A DNA stretch of 42,697 nt, taken from contig JAACFG010000004.1 of NCBI GenBank assembly GCA_009937605.1, forward strand, positions 1 to 42,697. Direction: 5' to 3'. The translations under genes and the position numbers were made by a program. This document shows, in pieces, positions 34,596-42,669 of the stretch (positions are counted from its first letter, which is position 1; each line of letters starts with the position of its first letter). Under the pieces are notes generated by a model. The model ran no database searches. It was not told the origin of the DNA and saw nothing but the letters and a program-made list of their open reading frames with translations. Source of the stretch: Gammaproteobacteria bacterium. Lineage in GTDB: Bacteria > Pseudomonadota > Gammaproteobacteria > Steroidobacterales > Woeseiaceae.

Positions 34596-35462
34596 ATGCG
34601 CGTTGCATTCGTTGGACTCGGGGTCATGGGTTACCCGATGGCGGGTTACCTTGCCAGGGCAGGTCATGACACGGTTGTATACAACAGAACGGCGGCGAAG
34701 GCGGAACAATGGGTTGCCGAGTATGGCGGCACGAGCGCAGCGACACCGGGAGCTGCGGTAACCAATACCGAAATCGCGTTCTGTTGTGTAGGTAACGACG
34801 ACGATGTTCGCGAGGTGATTCTGGGCGATGCGGGCATGCTCGCCGGAATGGATGAAGGATCTGTCATTGTCGATCACACCACCGCGTCTGCGACGATTGC
34901 GCGGGAAATCTACGCAGCCGCAGCGACGCAGTCTGTCGGTTTCCTGGACGCGCCGGTATCCGGTGGCCAGGCAGGCGCCGAGAACGGCCAGTTGACCGTT
35001 ATGGTCGGCGGTGACGAGGAAGTGTTTTCCCGCGCGGCACCTGTTATCGATTGTTACGCCAAGGCCATTACCCATATTGGTCCGGTTGGCTCGGGCCAAC
35101 TGGCCAAGATGGTCAACCAGATCTGCATCGCGGGTGTGGTCCAGGGACTTTCCGAGGGCCTGCACTTCGCACAGTGTGCCGGTCTCGACCCGGCGGTCGT
35201 GATCGAGTCGATTTCCAAGGGTGCGGCGCAGTCGTGGCAGATGGAGAATCGCTGGCAGACCATGGTCAACGACGAGTTCGAGTTCGGGTTCGCGGTTGAC
35301 TGGATGCGCAAGGACCTGGGCATCACGCTGGATGAGGCAAGAAGAAACGGTGCACAGCTTGAGATGACCGAACTGGTGGATAGCTTCTACGCCGAAGTAC
35401 AGGAGCGTGGCGGCAATCGCTGGGACACATCGAGCCTGATCTCACGCCTCAAAAAAGTGTAG
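34596..35462 (+). CDS. 3-hydroxyisobutyrate dehydrogenase-like NAD(P)-dependent oxidoreductase
   Basis: A 288-residue beta-hydroxyacid dehydrogenase. Rossmann motif GLGVMG (7-12); the end of beta2, YNRT, suggests NADP(H) preference. Substrate motif DAPVSGGQAGAENG (118-131) and catalytic Lys171 in GQLAKMVNQ are intact. Length agrees with MmsB and tartronate-semialdehyde-type reductases. Placement behind IcmF and an acyl-CoA dehydrogenase suggests 3-hydroxyisobutyrate oxidation in valine breakdown, but the gene for 3-hydroxyisobutyryl-CoA hydrolase and mmsA are missing nearby, so substrate is inferred. Its TAG stop is the first base pair of the riboswitch P1 extension. Confidence 0.9.
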   Translation: MRVAFVGLGVMGYPMAGYLARAGHDTVVYNRTAAKAEQWVAEYGGTSAATPGAAVTNTEIAFCCVGNDDDVREVILGDAGMLAGMDEGSVIVDHTTASATIAREIYAAAATQSVGFLDAPVSGGQAGAENGQLTVMVGGDEEVFSRAAPVIDCYAKAITHIGPVGSGQLAKMVNQICIAGVVQGLSEGLHFAQCAGLDPAVVIESISKGAAQSWQMENRWQTMVNDEFEFGFAVDWMRKDLGITLDEARRNGAQLEMTELVDSFYAEVQERGGNRWDTSSLISRLKKV

Positions 35463-35556
35463 AATCCGATTCCTCACAGGGGTGGCCGCAGGCCTGAGAT
35501 CCATATTGGGAACCCTTAGAACCTGATCCGGTTAATGCCGGCGTAGGAAGGGATTC
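35462..35556 (+). ncRNA. TPP (THI-box) riboswitch
   Basis: All conserved TPP-aptamer blocks are present in order: GGGGTGG (35479-35485), CTGAGAT (35494-35500), ACCCTT (35512-35517), GAACCTGATC (35519-35528), GGTTAATGCCGGCG (35530-35543) and GTAGGAAGGGA. P1 is TTCCT (35470-35474) with AGGAA (35545-35549). GAATCC (35462-35467) can also pair with GGATTC (35551-35556), extending P1 to the base before the ATG. The ribosome site AGGAAGG lies inside this helix, so TPP binding should hide it: translational repression. No terminator hairpin or U-run is seen. It starts on the last base of the upstream stop codon. Confidence 0.96.
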
Positions 35557-37632
35557 ATGAAACCACTGTCCATCGCGCGAGTATCCACCGCGCTAATTGC
35601 TGCTCTTTTCACATTTCCGCTGGTCGCCGAAGAGCTTATCGACGAGATAGTCGTCACGGCCGATTTCCGTGGCCGATCGCTGCAGGACCTGGCATCGAGT
35701 ATCACGGTCCTCAACGCCGAGTTCATCGATGAGGCCGCCGTGCAGCACTTCGAGGAACTCATCAATATCGTACCGAATCTCAATTGGTCGGGGGACGGGC
35801 ACCGCGCACGATATTTCCAGATTCGTGGTGTCGGTGAGCTCGAGCAGTACCAGGGTGCGCCGAACCCGTCAGTTGGATTCCTGATTGACGATATCGATTT
35901 CAGCGGTATTGGCACGATCGCGACGCTGTTTGATGTCAGTTCGGTTGAGGTCCTGCGTGGTTCGCAGGGGAGTCGCTACGGTGCCAATGCGCTTGGTGGC
36001 CTCATCTACATGCGGAGTACTGAACCGTCCGCGCAGCGCGACGGTCGTCTTCAGCTTACTCTCGGCGATGATGACGCGGTCGCTCTCGGCGCCGCTTTTG
36101 GCGGAGCATTGAATGACGCCGAAACAACGGTCTTTCGCCTGAGTGCTCAACGGTACGAAAGCAATGGCTTTCGTAGCAACCCCTACCTGGATCGCGACGA
36201 CACGAACAAACGGGACGAAACCGGTGTGCGCTTCGGGCTGGCGTTCCGGCCTTCCGGTTCCGTTGACGGGCGACTGTCGGTGATCTATAGCGATGTCGAC
36301 AATGGCTACGATGCGTTCTCGCTCGACAACACCTATACGATGTTATCGGACAAGCCCGGCAGGGATGCACAGGAAAGTATTGGCGCGTCGCTGCGTTTTG
36401 ACTGGGACGATATCGGGAACGGGAGCCTTACCTCGATAACGGCACTGGCGAGTTCGGACATCGACTTCAGCTTCGACGCAGATTGGGGGAATGATGACAG
36501 CTGGTCACCCGTGCTGTACGACTACATTTCTGTCAGCAATCGCCAGCGTGACACGATCAGCCAGGAGTTTCGCTACACGACCAGGAAATGGCTGTTCGGA
36601 ATCTACGCGCTGAATCTATCCGAGGATCTTGCGACCCTGAACCAGGGCGAGTACTACGATCCCGGCTACGATTGGGCGGATAGTCTCGACTATCCCTTTG
36701 ACAGCGACTACCAATCGACAAACGTCGCGCTGTTTACCCAGTACGATCACGAACTCAGTGACGCTACTCGAATTTCGGCGGGCTTGCGCATTGAGCACCG
36801 GACGACCGACTATTCGGACACCGACGGCTTCTCGGCAAGTCCATCAGACTCTTTGTGGGGTGGTGAGGTCAGTGTCAGCCACGACTTCAATGCCGAGGTG
36901 ACGGGTTTCGCAGCTTTGTCGCGGGGCTACAAGGCGGGTGGGTTCAATCTTGGCGCAGTGCCGGACAACTGGCGCTATTTCGACCCGGAAGCGATGTGGA
37001 CGGTTGAAACCGGCATCAAGTCATTCCTGCTGGACGGTGCGCTCTCGCTGGATGCGTCTGTGTTCTATTCGTGGCGCGAGGATCAACAGGTACGTGCGTC
37101 ATTTCAGCTCGTACCGAACGATCCGGCATCATTCGGTTTTGCGACAATCAATATCGATGGTGGCCGAACCTATGGCGCAGAATCCGACCTGCGCTGGGCG
37201 CTTTCCGATCAGATCGAGGTGTACGCAACATTAGGCCTCTTGTATGGCGGATTTCCGAGCTCGGTCGCCGAGTTTCCCTGGCTCGATAATCGTGACCAGG
37301 CACATGCGCCGCGCTACACGGTGGCGACGGGAATCGTATGGCGGAACCACAATGGCCTTTTTGCGCGCCTCGATGCGACCGCCCGTGACGCCTTTTACTT
37401 CGACGTCAGTCATAACCAGAAATCCGAGTCCTATGGACTGTTGCACGCCCGCGCAGGATTTGAGGGTGAGAATTGGACAGTGCAGGTCTGGGGACGCAAT
37501 CTGACCGATCAGGACTATGCCGTACGTGGATTTTTCTTTGGCAACGAGCCGCCTGACTTTCCGCCTACGCTCTACATGCGCCTCGGCGACCCACGCCAGC
37601 TCGGTGTGACGATCGAAAGGAGATTTTACTAA
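35557..37632 (+). CDS. TonB-dependent outer-membrane receptor for thiamine
   Basis: A 691-residue outer-membrane receptor. Signal peptide to about residue 24 (PLVA-E); TonB box DEIVVTA at 29-35; plug domain about 36-155 (SITVLNAEFIDEAAVQHFEE, then FDVSSVEVLRGSQGSRYGANALGGLI). The beta barrel runs to the C-terminal aromatic residue (ERRFY), as needed for outer-membrane insertion. Control by a TPP riboswitch and the thiamine genes behind it identify the ligand as thiamine or a precursor; this agrees with the predicted thiamine-regulated receptors of other proteobacteria. Its stop overlaps the next start (TAATG). No TonB of the classical kind is in the window; energy must come from elsewhere. 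Confidence 0.94.
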   Translation: MKPLSIARVSTALIAALFTFPLVAEELIDEIVVTADFRGRSLQDLASSITVLNAEFIDEAAVQHFEELINIVPNLNWSGDGHRARYFQIRGVGELEQYQGAPNPSVGFLIDDIDFSGIGTIATLFDVSSVEVLRGSQGSRYGANALGGLIYMRSTEPSAQRDGRLQLTLGDDDAVALGAAFGGALNDAETTVFRLSAQRYESNGFRSNPYLDRDDTNKRDETGVRFGLAFRPSGSVDGRLSVIYSDVDNGYDAFSLDNTYTMLSDKPGRDAQESIGASLRFDWDDIGNGSLTSITALASSDIDFSFDADWGNDDSWSPVLYDYISVSNRQRDTISQEFRYTTRKWLFGIYALNLSEDLATLNQGEYYDPGYDWADSLDYPFDSDYQSTNVALFTQYDHELSDATRISAGLRIEHRTTDYSDTDGFSASPSDSLWGGEVSVSHDFNAEVTGFAALSRGYKAGGFNLGAVPDNWRYFDPEAMWTVETGIKSFLLDGALSLDASVFYSWREDQQVRASFQLVPNDPASFGFATINIDGGRTYGAESDLRWALSDQIEVYATLGLLYGGFPSSVAEFPWLDNRDQAHAPRYTVATGIVWRNHNGLFARLDATARDAFYFDVSHNQKSESYGLLHARAGFEGENWTVQVWGRNLTDQDYAVRGFFFGNEPPDFPPTLYMRLGDPRQLGVTIERRFY

Positions 37633-37880
37633 TGAAAGTTGCTGTTGATATTAGTCTGTACCCGCTGGATGCGGACTTTATTCCGCCGATCAAGAACGTC
37701 ATCGATCGCTTGAATTCACACGATGATCTGGAAGTCTGGACGAACGCGATGAGTACACAAGTCATCGGCGATTTCGACACGGTTATGGATGTGCTGAAAA
37801 AGGAAATTGGCACGACGTTCGAGCAGATACCGAAAGGCGTATTCGTCATCAAGATGTTCAATCATCCGGGACAGCATTGA
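37632..37880 (+). CDS. Small thiamine-binding protein (YkoF/MTH1187 family)
   Basis: An 82-residue single-domain protein matching the thiamine-binding family (PF01910): MKVAVDISLYPLDADFIPPI, NVIDRLNSHDDLEVWTNAMSTQVIGDFD, and IPKGVFVIKMF. The ferredoxin-like beta-alpha-beta fold forms oligomers; YkoF binds thiamine and HMP in tandem copies. No signal peptide, so it is cytoplasmic. It overlaps the receptor stop by one base and the PnuT start by 4 bases (TTGA). It may buffer or present thiamine between the permease and the kinase. Slightly shorter than usual. Confidence 0.88.
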   Translation: MKVAVDISLYPLDADFIPPIKNVIDRLNSHDDLEVWTNAMSTQVIGDFDTVMDVLKKEIGTTFEQIPKGVFVIKMFNHPGQH

Positions 37881-38443
37881 CACCGCTCGAGATACTTGCG
37901 GTGGTCATGGCGGTGGCGTACCTGTTACTCGCCATCCGCCAGAACATCTGGTGCTGGATGTGCGCCGGAGTCAGCACAGCGATCTATGTGTGGTTGTTCA
38001 TTGATGCGAAGCTCTACATGGAGTCCGGTCTCAACGCGTTCTATTTCGCGATGGCTGTGTACGGTTGGTACGTGTGGACCTCGGGCCGCAGCGATGGCCA
38101 CGAACGCCCGGTGGTTACCTGGCCTCTGCGTACACACGGCATTGCTATCGTGGCTGTCGTCGCCGCAAGCCTGTTCAGCGGGTACGTCCTCAGCACACGA
38201 ACCGATGCCGCTTTTCCGTATGTCGATTCCCTGACGACCTGGGCGGCGATTTGGGCGACGTTCCTCGTTGCGCGCAAAGTGCTGGAGAACTGGTGGTACT
38301 GGCTGCTGATCGATGCGGCCTCGATATTCATCTATTGGTCACGCGGCCTGGAATTGACATCACTGCTGTTCGTTCTCTACGTCATCATGATTCCGTTTGG
38401 CATCGCCAGCTGGACCAAGTCCTGGCGGGAGCAGCCGGCGTGA
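37877..38443 (+). CDS. pnuT: PnuT thiamine permease (PnuC family)
   Basis: A 188-residue inner-membrane protein with about seven helices in the PnuC/SWEET-like arrangement. Recognisable segments are AIRQNIWCWMCAGVSTAIYV, ALYFAMAVYGWYVW-type helix 3, and ENWWYWLLIDAASIFIYWSR near the C-terminus, where PnuC proteins carry the substrate-contacting W-x-x-x-D and N/W residues. PnuC imports nicotinamide riboside, but paralogues under THI-box control (PnuT) take up thiamine by facilitated diffusion with trapping by phosphorylation. The start is TTG, inside the preceding TGA (TTGA overlap), and the end overlaps the kinase start (GTGA). Confidence 0.93.
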   Translation: MTPLEILAVVMAVAYLLLAIRQNIWCWMCAGVSTAIYVWLFIDAKLYMESGLNAFYFAMAVYGWYVWTSGRSDGHERPVVTWPLRTHGIAIVAVVAASLFSGYVLSTRTDAAFPYVDSLTTWAAIWATFLVARKVLENWWYWLLIDAASIFIYWSRGLELTSLLFVLYVIMIPFGIASWTKSWREQPA

Positions 38444-39246
38444 ATGCTTTGCGGACACCGGAGAATGCTCTGGCGGAGATCGAGGGTTGGGAAGGCGCCG
38501 ACGTCCGCGAAATGTCGGGGGGGCTGACTAACCATACCTGGTTGGTTGAAAGGAATGATCGCAAGGCTGTCCTGAAGATCGATGCCTTGCGTCGAGGCGA
38601 ACCTTATAACTCACGGTCGGCCGAGGCCAGCATACAGTCAATCGCGGCGGAGCGAGGGCTGGCGAACGGAGTGCTTTACGCCGATGAGTTAACTCTGTTG
38701 ACCGAGTACGTCGAAGGCGAGGTCTGGGAGGCAGCCTGTCTCGAACGTAACCAAAATATAGAACTTGTCGCGGATGCTTTGCGCCGTTTGCATTCACTGC
38801 CGTTATCCGGACGTTCATTCGATTCGATTGTCGCTGCGAAACGCTACGTCGCGAAGATTGAAAATGCAGATACGGCGTTGGTGGGCCACTGCACGCAAGT
38901 GATCGAAACGATGCGTCTGCCGCACAACCTGTGCTGTTGCCACAACGACCTGGTTGCCGCCAATATCATAACAACGCCTGATCTGATGTTTCTCGACTGG
39001 GAATACGCTTGCGACAACGATCCGTTCTTTGATCTTGCGACAATCGTCGAACACCATGAATTGAGCGAGGACGTGTCAGCGCGCCTCCTCGACGCCTATT
39101 TCGATGGTGATGGCCAACGCTGGTGGCCTAAGTTACAGGAGCAGCGAAATCTGTACCTTGCGCTCTATTGGCTGTGGCTTGCGTCGCGCCCGGACGGATC
39201 GCAAGAAGAACTGGAAGCTGTTGCGGCTCGCATCCGTAGCCGGTAA
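38440..39246 (+). CDS. Choline/thiamine kinase-like phosphotransferase (probable thiamine kinase)
   Basis: 268 residues, starting at GTG overlapping the PnuT stop by 4 bases. APH/choline kinase fold: GGLTNHTWLVERNDRKAVLK forms the glycine loop and ATP-binding Lys; the catalytic loop is CCHNDLVAANII (His-x-Asp-x4-Asn); the metal-binding motif is FLDWEYAC. Such kinases are found in THI-box operons with PnuT, where phosphorylation traps imported thiamine. Product could be thiamine monophosphate (ThiK-like), needing ThiL to reach TPP. Start and context are firm, the exact phosphorylation product is not. The stop abuts that of convergent gloB. Confidence 0.9.
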   Translation: MNALRTPENALAEIEGWEGADVREMSGGLTNHTWLVERNDRKAVLKIDALRRGEPYNSRSAEASIQSIAAERGLANGVLYADELTLLTEYVEGEVWEAACLERNQNIELVADALRRLHSLPLSGRSFDSIVAAKRYVAKIENADTALVGHCTQVIETMRLPHNLCCCHNDLVAANIITTPDLMFLDWEYACDNDPFFDLATIVEHHELSEDVSARLLDAYFDGDGQRWWPKLQEQRNLYLALYWLWLASRPDGSQEELEAVAARIRSR

Positions 39247-40038
39247 TTACCAGCTGTTACGCAGTTCACGCAGCTTGAGAAATACGGCTTTCGGGTCCGG
39301 CTTGTCGCCGAGATCCGGGAACTGGTCTGTCAGCCTGGCAATAACGGACGGACTCTGTAATCGGAAGAACGTATTTATTTCTCGTTCTGTCGCAAGCGTT
39401 GTTACAAGGGCATCGTCGGGATCCTGGTCCCGGTAGTTCTCAAGCATGTCCTTTGCTGTCGCGTTGTCCGGTTCGCGGTCGAGTGTGAATTCGAGGTTGT
39501 TGACCAGGTAATCGTGTCCCGGGAATATGCGCGTGTCCTCACCCAGTGTTTCCAACTGGCGCTCGAACGTTTCGTAGAGTTCCTCCGGATGGCCACCGTT
39601 GTGGCAATTGCCGGCACCTGCGTTAAACAAGGTGTCGCCGCTGAACAAACCCGGTTGGTCCGTGTGCGACAACAGGCAGATATGACACATCGTGTGTCCC
39701 GGCGTGTCGAGGCATTCAAGCTCGACCGTTGTGCCAACTTTGATCACGTCGCCGGCTGCGACACCGCGATCCATATTCGGAATACGCGACCCCGCATTTT
39801 TGTGCGCAACTATCCTGGCGCCGGTGGCCGCCACGATACCTTTGTTGCCGCCGATATGATCGCCGTGTTCGTGAGTATTGAGAATCTGCGTAATCGTCCA
39901 CCCACGATCCCTGGCGACGTCGAGGCACTTGGTATAGTCGAGCGGATCAATCGCGAGCGCATCCCCGGTTTCCGGGCAGGCGACCAGGTAATTGAAGTTC
40001 CGGTACGCGTTGCCGGTCCAGATTTGTTCGACGATCAT
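39247..40038 (-). CDS. gloB: Hydroxyacylglutathione hydrolase (glyoxalase II)
   Basis: A 263-residue binuclear metal hydrolase of the metallo-beta-lactamase fold, completing methylglyoxal detoxification by hydrolysing S-lactoylglutathione. The motif THEHGDH (55-61) is intact; further metal ligands are His in DTPGHTMCH and Asp in LFSGDTLFNAGAG; and the HAGH C-terminal domain ends with FLKLRELRNSW. I take the start at MIVEQIWTG; a longer frame upstream lies inside the preceding gene. The ATG overlaps the amidohydrolase stop by 4 bases (ATGA on the minus strand), so the two are co-translated. Confidence 0.95.
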   Translation of the reverse strand: MIVEQIWTGNAYRNFNYLVACPETGDALAIDPLDYTKCLDVARDRGWTITQILNTHEHGDHIGGNKGIVAATGARIVAHKNAGSRIPNMDRGVAAGDVIKVGTTVELECLDTPGHTMCHICLLSHTDQPGLFSGDTLFNAGAGNCHNGGHPEELYETFERQLETLGEDTRIFPGHDYLVNNLEFTLDREPDNATAKDMLENYRDQDPDDALVTTLATEREINTFFRLQSPSVIARLTDQFPDLGDKPDPKAVFLKLRELRNSW

Positions 40039-41735
40039 TCCGAGTCGTCCTGTTTTGCGTAGACCTGCTTGCCAGCTACCCATGTTTCCAAAACGACGAT
40101 ATCGTCGATCTCGGCCGCTGGCACCGTGAAATAGTCGCGATCGATGATTATAAAGTCCGCCCACTTGCCTTGCTCCAGGCTGCCTAGCCGGTCTTCCTGC
40201 CGTGCCGCAAATGCGCCCGCCAGCGTGAAAGAATGCAGAGCCTCAGCGCGGGTAAGTGCCTGGTCGGAATACCAGCCGCCTTCCGGTTCTCCCTTACGGT
40301 CCTGTCGGGTCACCGATGCATACAGGCCGAGGAACGGGTTGGATAATTCGACCGGAAAATCGGAGCCATTGGCGAGCACCACACCCGCGTCCAGCATGCG
40401 TCGCCAGGCGTATCCACCGAGGATGCGTTGCGGACCAATGCGGTCCTCGGCCATGTTCTTGTCGCTGGTTGCATGAGTCGCTTGCATCGATGCGATGACG
40501 CCCAATTCCGCGAACCGCGGAATATCGTCCAGCGTCACGATCTGCGAGTGCTCGATACGATTCCGCAATGCCGATGGCTCGCCACCCTGAACCCTGTCGA
40601 AGGCATCAAGTGCCATGCGATTGCCGAGGTCGCCGATCGCATGAATGCCGACCTGAAAGCCCATGTCATTGGACTTCTGCACCATCGCGTCCAGTTCCTC
40701 CTGCGTCCAGAAAGGCAGGCCGCGGTTTTCCGGGTCATCGGAGTAGGGCTCGATCATCGCGGCGCCTCGGCTTCCGAGGGCACCGTCGGTATAGAGCTTG
40801 ACTGACGATATGTCGAGGTGGTCGTTTCCGTAGGCGTAGATTGGCTTTCCAATTGCGTCGAGCACGTCGTCGGCGCCGCCGGTCATGGCGTATATGCGCA
40901 TGCCGAGTTCGCCGTCGTCGGCCATCGACATGTAGATCTCGGCATTCTCAATGCCGATCCCGGCATCGTGAACACTGGTCATGCCCTCGGAAAGCAGTGT
41001 CTCAACGGCGGCCTTGATCGCCGCACGTCCTTCCATCTTGTTCGGCTGGGGAACATGAGCCCCGATCAGGCCCATCGCCTTGTCGATGAAGACACCGGTG
41101 GCGTGACCGTTGTCGTCCCGGATAATTTTTCCGCCGACCGGATCGGGGGTATCTGCATCGATGCCCGCGAGGCGCATGGCAGCGCTATTAGCCCAGCCGG
41201 CATGCCCGTCGACCCGGCGTAACCACACGGGGCGGTCGCTGACGACGGCATCAATCTGGGACGCGTTGGGAAACTCTCGGACGGGCCAGAGAACCTGGTT
41301 CCAGCCGCGGCCGGTAATCCAGCGAACGTGCGGTTTTTCCCTGGCGTAACTGGCTATGCGTGCGACGGCGTCGTCGACGCTCGGAACGCCTGCCAGGTCC
41401 AGGCTGGTCTTGAGGAAACCGAGGCCGGCGACATGCGCATGCGCGTCAATCAATCCCGGCAGAACCGTTTTGCCGCCACCGTCGATTTGCTCAGCACCGG
41501 AATGCAATTCGAGTAACGCATCGTCGCCGGTCGCGACAACGCGTCCGGTTTCGTCAAAGACGAGCACCGAAAACTCGATTAAGCCGTCGTCGCTGGACGT
41601 GTATCCAGAGATGTTGTGAAGGGCGGTATCGCCTCGAGCGGCAGTGGTGATCAAAAGTACGACGGCGGCAACCGTGGCAACAAGAGGTCTGCTTACTTTC
41701 ACCGGGGATTTCCTATTCGTTTTGTTGTGCGCCAC
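40035..41735 (-). CDS. Exported amidohydrolase family protein (YtcJ-like)
   Basis: A 566-residue amidohydrolase. An Arg/Lys-rich N-terminus and hydrophobic stretch (VATVAAVVLLITTAARG, 19-35) form a signal peptide. The metal motif is LIDAHAH (His99, His101); further conserved segments are ITGRGWNQVLWP, KLYTDGALGSRGAAM, IHAIGDLGNRMALDA and NGSDFPVELSNPFLGLY. This is the amidohydrolase-3/YtcJ group, including N-substituted formamide deformylase-like and many uncharacterised exported hydrolases. Substrate unknown, and a link with gloB downstream (ATGA overlap) is unexplained. Divergent from the FAH gene with 17 bases between starts. Confidence 0.92.
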   Translation of the reverse strand: MAHNKTNRKSPVKVSRPLVATVAAVVLLITTAARGDTALHNISGYTSSDDGLIEFSVLVFDETGRVVATGDDALLELHSGAEQIDGGGKTVLPGLIDAHAHVAGLGFLKTSLDLAGVPSVDDAVARIASYAREKPHVRWITGRGWNQVLWPVREFPNASQIDAVVSDRPVWLRRVDGHAGWANSAAMRLAGIDADTPDPVGGKIIRDDNGHATGVFIDKAMGLIGAHVPQPNKMEGRAAIKAAVETLLSEGMTSVHDAGIGIENAEIYMSMADDGELGMRIYAMTGGADDVLDAIGKPIYAYGNDHLDISSVKLYTDGALGSRGAAMIEPYSDDPENRGLPFWTQEELDAMVQKSNDMGFQVGIHAIGDLGNRMALDAFDRVQGGEPSALRNRIEHSQIVTLDDIPRFAELGVIASMQATHATSDKNMAEDRIGPQRILGGYAWRRMLDAGVVLANGSDFPVELSNPFLGLYASVTRQDRKGEPEGGWYSDQALTRAEALHSFTLAGAFAARQEDRLGSLEQGKWADFIIIDRDYFTVPAAEIDDIVVLETWVAGKQVYAKQDDSE

Positions 41736-41752
41736 ACGATACCATCAGCCCC

Positions 41753-42403
41753 ATGATCAAGTCAGACAGCACGGCGAAAATACTGTGTGTCGGTGTCAAT
41801 TATCGGCCGCACATCGAGGAAATGGGGCGCGAGATTCCGGACTACCCGGTTGTCTTCACGCGTTTCGCGAGCAGCTTGGTCGGGCCGGACGAAGCCGTCA
41901 TTCGCCCGCAAGCATCGGAGCAATTCGATTTCGAAGGCGAACTGGCTTTCGTGATCGGCAGGAAGGCACGGCACGTGCCACGCGACAATGCGTTTGATTA
42001 CGTCGCTGGCTATTGCTGTTTCCTGGACGGCTCTGTGCGGGACTGGCAGCGTCATACGGGCCAGTTCACGGCCGGCAAGAACTTTGATCGCAGTGGCGCG
42101 ATTGGCCCAATGGTTACCGCGGCAAATGTGCCGGACCCGAAGGCGCTCGAATTGACAACCCGAGTCAATGGTGAGGTCATGCAGCAGGGCAGTGTGGCCG
42201 ATCTCGTGTTTGATATTCCGACGCTCATTGAATATTGCTCCACGTTCACCGAGTTGCAGCCTGGCGACATCATTGCGACCGGTACGCCGGGTGGCGTGGG
42301 TGCGGCCCGTACGCCGCCTGTGTGGCTCAGGGACGGGGATTTGGTTGAGGTGGATATATCGGGTATCGGGGTGCTGCGGAACCCCGTACAGGACGAATCC
42401 TGA
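41753..42403 (+). CDS. Fumarylacetoacetate hydrolase (FAH) family protein
   Basis: A 216-residue cytoplasmic FAH-domain protein. Metal-site Glu lies in FDFEGELAFVIGRKA; other family segments are CVGVNYRPHIEEMG, AGYCCFLDGSVRDWQ, GPMVTAANVPDPKALELTTRVNGEVMQ and the C-terminal GDIIATGTPGGVGAARTPP. Single-domain FAH proteins of this length act as acylpyruvate hydrolases, oxaloacetate decarboxylases or 2-hydroxyhepta-2,4-dienedioate isomerases; acylpyruvase-like is the likeliest. It lies close behind the divergent amidohydrolase start, so both promoters share about 20 bases or lie in coding sequence. Confidence 0.93.
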   Translation: MIKSDSTAKILCVGVNYRPHIEEMGREIPDYPVVFTRFASSLVGPDEAVIRPQASEQFDFEGELAFVIGRKARHVPRDNAFDYVAGYCCFLDGSVRDWQRHTGQFTAGKNFDRSGAIGPMVTAANVPDPKALELTTRVNGEVMQQGSVADLVFDIPTLIEYCSTFTELQPGDIIATGTPGGVGAARTPPVWLRDGDLVEVDISGIGVLRNPVQDES

Positions 42404-42407
42404 GATA

Positions 42408-42430
42408 AACGCCCTTACGCGTTGATTTTG
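42408..42430 (+). terminator. Weak terminator-like hairpin after the FAH gene
   Basis: AACGC (42408-42412) pairs with GCGTT (42419-42423) around the loop CCTTAC, followed by GATTTTG. It starts 5 bases after the stop codon. The stem is short and the T-tract is only four. Confidence 0.4.
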
Positions 42431-42483
42431 CAAGAAAAGCGGGTCAGCCGGCCCTGTTGCATTTGTGCCACAAAAACAACAGC

Positions 42484-42501
42484 GATCTGAAGGAACAGAT
42501 C
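42484..42501 (+). other. Perfect 6-bp hairpin with AAGGAA loop
   Basis: GATCTG-AAGGAA-CAGATC. The exposed AAGGA resembles a CsrA/RsmA-binding loop (A-N-GGA). It lies 80 bases after the FAH stop and upstream of a TTGACA box. Function not determinable here; recorded because it is one of few clear structures in 42404-42669, where no gene can be supported. Confidence 0.4.
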
Positions 42502-42518
42502 AGATATGGTCTAAAGGA

Positions 42519-42548
42519 TTGACATTAGTCGATATTTCTGCGAATTTT
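42519..42548 (+). promoter_or_regulatory. Possible promoter with perfect -35 box
   Basis: TTGACA (42519-42524) is followed 18 bases later by AATTTT (42543-42548), a poor -10 match. If used, it would make an RNA of about 140 bases ending at the terminator at the window edge. No coding sequence is seen in this stretch. Confidence 0.25.
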
Positions 42549-42669
42549 ACTCTCAGCAAGCGTAGTCTTTCCACAACAGATAGACTGCATTGCCGAAAAA
42601 GAGACACCTTCAGGTACGACTTGGCGGGGGAATCAGGGGGCCAGGACCACGTGCTAACGTAGGTTTGGA

